Below the pieces are notes generated by a model, which worked only from the letters and a program-made list of their open reading frames with translations, did not search any database and was not told the origin of the DNA. Made by a program: the position numbers and the translations under genes. Shown here in pieces: positions 6,145 to 7,763 of a stretch of 7,763 bases of DNA. Origin of the DNA: Gammaproteobacteria bacterium (lineage in GTDB: Bacteria; Pseudomonadota; Gammaproteobacteria; JAABTG01); contig JASJBY010000264.1 in the NCBI GenBank assembly GCA_030066245.1, positions 1 through 7,763 on the forward strand, written 5' to 3'. How positions within the stretch are numbered: position 1 is the first letter of the stretch; every line of letters starts with the position of its first letter.

Positions 6145-6315
6145 TTAGGCGGTCGCTGCAAGCGCGAGAATATAGAGCGCTGTGATTCCCAGCGTAAGCA
6201 GCAGATCCCTGGACACTCCGCGCCAGTGGCCTTGGGGATGGCGGGGATCATGGGCCATGATGCTGACGACCCGGTTTCTGATCTGATCCTGCATGACGTA
6301 GCGACGCTTCGGCAT
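6145..6315 (-). CDS. 56-residue membrane miniprotein
   Basis: Small gene of 56 codons plus TAA on the minus strand. The ATG is preceded by AAGAAGGAGT (plus-strand complement 6323-6332), an excellent Shine-Dalgarno with the usual spacing. The N-terminal part (MPKRRYVMQDQIRNRVVSIM) is basic and probably amphipathic. A His-rich middle (HDPRHPQGHW, four His) follows, and the C-terminus (LLLTLGITALYILALAATA) is one hydrophobic segment that runs to the end. This is a tail-anchor-like layout with the basic part in the cytoplasm. I do not recognise a family. It is divergent from nothing nearby: upstream lies an unusual inverted repeat that may regulate it, and downstream it converges on the 51-residue gene. 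Confidence 0.7.
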   Translation of the reverse strand: MPKRRYVMQDQIRNRVVSIMAHDPRHPQGHWRGVSRDLLLTLGITALYILALAATA

Positions 6316-6352
6316 GTTTCGTACTCCTTCTTACCTGCCCAAGGGGATGTGC

Positions 6353-6409
6353 GTTCTCTTTCGGTTCTCTCGCTGCCAAGCGTAGCATAGAAGAGAACGG
6401 AAAGAGAAC
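6353..6409. repeat. 18-bp inverted repeat built from four GTTCTCT heptamers
   Basis: GTTCTCTTTCGGTTCTCT (6353-6370) and AGAGAACGGAAAGAGAAC (6392-6409) are inverted copies with a single mismatch at 6399. Each arm itself holds two heptamers in direct orientation: GTTCTCT at 6353 and 6364, and AGAGAAC at 6392 and 6403, each pair offset by 11 bp. The arms are separated by 21 bases that contain a further small stem (6371-6374/6379-6382). TTTTGTTT follows on the plus strand, so as RNA it could act as a plus-strand terminator. As DNA it has the form of an operator with four half-sites, centred about 65 bp upstream of the minus-strand 56-residue gene. Confidence 0.7.
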
Positions 6410-6597
6410 TTTTGTTTGCAGGCGCATTCTACGGCGCGTCTTCGTGTACCACGTTCCGTTCAAAGAGCATGTTCACTGTCCGACCACGGTTAGGGAAAAC
6501 AACGAGTTGGATCCTGGCGCGAGAAATGCCAGGCGTGGTGCAGGAGAAATTACCGGCCAGCACAGCGTTATCGATACAGAGCCCGGGAGCAACGACC

Positions 6598-6687
6598 ATG
6601 AGCAGCATGTACCAACTCCATCGTGAGAATCAGCTCTTTCGAGGGACTGGTGCGGTGAGCGCGGAAAATGGAGATATGGGTTTTTAG
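6598..6687 (+). pseudogene. Possible truncated small-protein gene
   Basis: A 29-codon frame starts at ATG 6598, eight bases after GGGAG (6585-6589). Its second half, FRGTGAVSAENGDMGF, resembles the N-terminus of a family of short proteobacterial proteins that I recall beginning with a (Y/F)RGTGGVS-x-EN-x-x-x-GF-x-PAF pattern and normally about 70-90 residues long. Here a TAG comes immediately after GF, just where PAF should follow, so it may be a truncated remnant. The family match is from memory and rests on about 16 residues; it could also be chance. Confidence 0.3.
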
Positions 6688-7763
6688 CTAGCCCGCTCGT
6701 AGCCGGCTCAGAATGTCCTTCTTGGCCTGCACCAGGAGTGACTCCCTGTCGACGCTCTCGAGAATCTCCCGCACCACGCGTTTCGGGCCCTGTTTTCCCC
6801 AGGACTTGCCCTGCTCGAAGTAGCGGTGAGCGGCCTCGCCGACGACAAAGGTGGCATAGTATGCGACGGCACCTTGTGCAGCTGCTGTGACCAGGGTGGA
6901 GAGACCGAGGCTGCCTCCCTTGAGAGCCGATGACACGAAATGCACGGCCCAGACTGTGCCGGTGAGAAGCGCCATCTGGCCTCCGATCGTACGCAGTAGA
7001 TCACCCGCCTCGTGACGACTGATGGGCAGCCCGTAGATACGCGAGAGGTGTATCACGAGGCTGACGTCCACGGCTGCCGCGGCCATGATGTCGGTCACGG
7101 GGATGGGATTGAGGCCCACCAGCACACCCTTGGCCATGCAGTAGTTGCGCACGACGCTGTCGGCGAGATCTTTTTTGATGGCTACCACGCGCCGGCTTAG
7201 GGTGTCGCTTAGCTTACCGGCGAACAAAGTGGCGTTCAGCGCGGCCAGAGTCTTCCCCTCACTATCGAGGATGGTCCATAGACGTTCCCGAAGAGCCGCC
7301 ACGTCCGGCGCCGGACGGCGCACCTGCTCGGTTTCGTTGCCCTGCTCATCGAGTTGGATGTAAACGCGCTCCGCCGGATCCGCGGCAGCCGCCAGGATGC
7401 GGTCGGACGGCAGCAGGTGCCGCGTGCGCTCGCGCAGCGTGGCCAGTAGCAGGTCGCGATCCGTACCGGAGTAGCGGTCCACTTTGTTCAGGACCAGCAG
7501 CACAGGGCGTCCTTCGTTGACCAGCATGCGCAGGGCCGTGAACTCGGTATCCGTGATGTCGCCCTCCACCACGAACAAGATCAGGTCGGCTCGTCCCGCG
7601 ACTTCGTGAGCCATCCGTTCCCGGTCCTCGCCCTCGACCTCGTTAATCCCTGGTGTGTCGATCAAGCACACACCACCCGCCTCGCGCTCCTCCCAGGAGG
7701 CGACCTTCATTTCCCGCGTTTCACCGTGCAGGGGACTGGTGGAGAAGACCTGTCGGTCCAGAA
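6688..7763 (-). CDS. GTPase with C-terminal DUF697 domain (5' end outside window)
   Basis: Era-like P-loop GTPase fused to a membrane-associated DUF697 domain. The frame is open to the window edge: 17 further codons (ending STSPLHGETRE) precede the ATG at 7710, so that ATG is internal and the start with the G1 P-loop lies outside. Visible G motifs are G3 DTPGINE (around 7641-7660) and G4 LNKVD (7477-7491). After a variable linker, a DUF697-type region follows (roughly 6750-7140 on the plus strand): MAAAAVDVSLVIHLSRIYGL, LLRTIGGQMALLTGTVW and glycine/alanine-rich hydrophobic stretches, ending YFEQGKSWGKQGPKRVVREI. The protein ends DILSRLRAG with a TAG. DUF697 proteins are inner-membrane or membrane-associated; the cellular role of this GTPase class is not well established. 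Confidence 0.88.
   Translation of the reverse strand, partial: LDRQVFSTSPLHGETREMKVASWEEREAGGVCLIDTPGINEVEGEDRERMAHEVAGRADLILFVVEGDITDTEFTALRMLVNEGRPVLLVLNKVDRYSGTDRDLLLATLRERTRHLLPSDRILAAAADPAERVYIQLDEQGNETEQVRRPAPDVAALRERLWTILDSEGKTLAALNATLFAGKLSDTLSRRVVAIKKDLADSVVRNYCMAKGVLVGLNPIPVTDIMAAAAVDVSLVIHLSRIYGLPISRHEAGDLLRTIGGQMALLTGTVWAVHFVSSALKGGSLGLSTLVTAAAQGAVAYYATFVVGEAAHRYFEQGKSWGKQGPKRVVREILESVDRESLLVQAKKDILSRLRAG

Larger units (their letters stand above)
6316..6687. other. Intergenic region with operator-like repeat and gene remnant
   Basis: 372 bases between the 56-residue gene and the GTPase gene, both on the minus strand. It contains the four-heptamer inverted repeat (6353-6409), a perfect 6-bp hairpin (6513-6518/6528-6533, CCTGGC with GCCAGG) and a short ORF that may be a gene remnant (6598-6687). 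A plus-strand open frame of 91 codons ending at 6687 exists, but its first two-thirds have no ribosome binding site and no recognisable homology. Confidence 0.5.

Noticed and set aside
6143..6150. Integron attC core (GCCTAAC on the minus strand)
   Set aside because: There is only one core-like heptamer, it coincides with the stop codon of the 56-residue gene, and there is no partner site or integrase.
6412..6597. N-terminal part of the 91-codon plus-strand frame
   Set aside because: No ribosome binding site and no recognisable sequence; only the segment from ATG 6598 has any support.

Overview
The window is GC-rich (visibly about 60% G+C), densely coding, and has strong GGAGG-type ribosome binding sites. 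Its gene content looks gammaproteobacterial: menaquinone genes menA and menC, an AlgP-like protein with a histone H1-type Lys/Ala tail, an EcsC-family protein and a GTPase with a DUF697 domain. I would guess an environmental, menaquinone-using gammaproteobacterium. That assignment is inference from gene content and sequence style, not from a marker gene.

Layout. Positions 1-346 hold no convincing protein gene but are very rich in inverted repeats. A perfect 15-bp long-range stem (26-40 with 234-248) encloses several perfect hairpins, so this is probably a structured RNA, either a free-standing ncRNA or a leader of menA. Next come menA (347-1267) and menC (1368-2444), two steps of menaquinone synthesis. 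A small unrecognised gene (2483-2845) follows closely. After a gap with a possible terminator, there are three plus-strand genes separated by longer gaps: a basic H1-tailed protein (3105-3740), a single-membrane-span protein resembling DUF5132 (4018-4428) and an EcsC-family protein (4905-5726). A 51-residue membrane miniprotein (5763-5918) sits just downstream of the EcsC gene.

The strand then switches. A 56-residue miniprotein with a C-terminal membrane segment (6145-6315, minus) has an excellent ribosome binding site. Between the two miniproteins is a GC-rich hairpin zone. Upstream of the minus-strand miniprotein is an 18-bp inverted repeat made of four GTTCTCT heptamers on an 11-bp grid, which looks like an operator or an RNA hairpin. 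After a short ORF that may be a gene remnant (6598-6687), the window ends inside a GTPase/DUF697 membrane protein (6688-7763, minus), whose N-terminal P-loop lies outside.

Functionally, menA and menC work in one pathway: MenC makes o-succinylbenzoate, and MenA prenylates the later product DHNA. The second half groups small or poorly characterised membrane-associated proteins (DUF5132-like, EcsC, two miniproteins, DUF697 GTPase) with a nucleic-acid-binding-type basic protein. Whether they form one system cannot be decided from the sequence, but this is the part most likely to hide something undescribed, together with the structured RNA at the start.
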